From NCBI RefSeq assembly GCF_041060425.1, contig NZ_JAULBC010000002.1, positions 868,001-932,000 on the forward strand: a stretch of 64,000 nucleotides of DNA, given 5' to 3'. Positions 63,562-64,000 of this stretch are shown one piece after another. The position numbers were made by a program, and so were the translations under genes. The notes beneath the pieces are model-generated. The model had not been told where the DNA came from, ran no database searches, and saw only the letters and a program-made list of their open reading frames with translations. Numbering within the stretch: position 1 is the first letter of the stretch; the number at the start of each line of letters is the position of its first letter. This stretch comes from Danxiaibacter flavus. Its GTDB lineage: Bacteria; Bacteroidota; Bacteroidia; Chitinophagales; Chitinophagaceae.

Positions 63562-63801
63562 ATGGAAATCGAATTAATATTGCCAATGAAAACTCCCGGG
63601 TTCGGGGAAGATTTGGTCACAGCAGAAAAAAACTTCATAAAAAAGGTAATGCCTCTTGCCGACTCTTTTTTCACTTTTGCTAAAGTCAACGAAGTTTTTA
63701 ACACCGAAAAAAGAAAACGAATTACACGCAAATTTAAACTGGTCAAAGTGCACAAATCTGATATATTCAGGCCTTTTCAGTTTGTGATATGTAAAAATTA
63801 A
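63562..63801 (+). CDS. Possible small protein (79 aa), unrecognised
   Basis: An ATG frame of 79 codons in the last, otherwise empty part of the window. The product is basic and helical at the centre (TAEKNFIKKVMPLADSFFTF) and ends FRPFQFVICKN. No family is recognised, no promoter is evident, and a frame on the opposite strand overlaps it, so coding status is doubtful. Confidence 0.35.
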   Translation: MEIELILPMKTPGFGEDLVTAEKNFIKKVMPLADSFFTFAKVNEVFNTEKRKRITRKFKLVKVHKSDIFRPFQFVICKN

Positions 63802-64000
63802 ACATCTTATAGCAAGCCGCAAGATGTTGTAAAGAAGAACAATCATGTTTTTTATAGCAAGAGAATAAAAAGTGTGGTTAGGCAACTTAAAACAACATAC
63901 TGTAATTTGAAGTTTCTGTATCCCCTGTAAATAATACCAAAACTACTTGCGGCTGCTTTTTAGTTATACGTTTTAAGTGATACGTTTTAAGTTTTACGTT
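63802..64000. other. Right-end spacer
   Basis: No gene is seen. The last 40 bases (63961-64000) are an acgttttaagt stutter (tacgttttaagtgatacgtt), one more member of the ACGTACAACGTA-type family. It is truncated by the window end. Confidence 0.6.

Overview
The window looks like a chromosomal scaffold piece from a Bacteroidota bacterium, most likely a soil or freshwater Chitinophagaceae-type species. The signs are two SusC/SusD pairs, a subtype iii type VI secretion system (T6SSiii, the Bacteroidota form), an OmpA protein with PorE-like domains, the near absence of Shine-Dalgarno sequences, promoter-like TAnnTTTG boxes, and very many degenerate short-unit repeats between genes. A run of 100 N at 32042-32141 marks a scaffold gap.

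Layout. 1-5.4 kb: folD, queE, a secreted amidohydrolase and a zeta-toxin-like kinase overlapped by a 50-codon gene. 5.47-29.75 kb: the T6SSiii locus in three transcription blocks. The left block (minus) is tssG-tssN-tssK-lytic transglycosylase-tssE. The central block (plus, divergent) is clpV-tssB-tssC-hcp-vgrG, then an effector island, then tssF. The right block (minus) is tssO-tssO-tssP-tssR. All expected subtype iii parts are seen except a recognisable TssQ lipoprotein. 29.9-36.5 kb: DinB-fold protein, YdjC deacetylase, NUDIX hydrolase with tandemly duplicated 3' end, ThuA, Gfo/Idh/MocA oxidoreductase and DUF1080 protein (a sugar-processing neighbourhood). 36.7-39.8 kb: an octaheme cytochrome with HEAT and TPR repeats, and a membrane-anchored J-protein. 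40.0-49.5 kb: two consecutive SusC/SusD pairs. 49.6-64 kb: housekeeping genes (rpsP, rimM, two pseudouridine synthases, rlmN, DNA polymerase IV, peroxiredoxin), a Crp-like regulator, an OmpA/PD40 protein and a FUSC-type membrane protein.

How the genes work together. ClpV, the TssBC sheath, Hcp, VgrG and the baseplate (TssE, F, G, K) form the contractile machine. TssN, O, P and R form the Bacteroidota-specific envelope complex, and the embedded lytic transglycosylase could open peptidoglycan for it. Between vgrG and tssF sits the cargo: a Tle1-like phospholipase (DUF2235) with a DUF2931 lipoprotein as likely immunity; an unrecognised cytoplasmic protein; a PAAR-like (DUF4280) protein fused to a GH19 lysozyme-like domain; and a periplasmic DUF3298/RsiV-like protein that I propose is its lysozyme-binding immunity protein. 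This last pair and the unrecognised protein are the most interesting content.

Intergenic DNA is dominated by several families of degenerate short-unit repeats (AGCTATC, GTAAGACC, TCAATTT, ACGTACA, TTTTGAA types) and by multi-hairpin REP-like elements, present in several places and both orientations.
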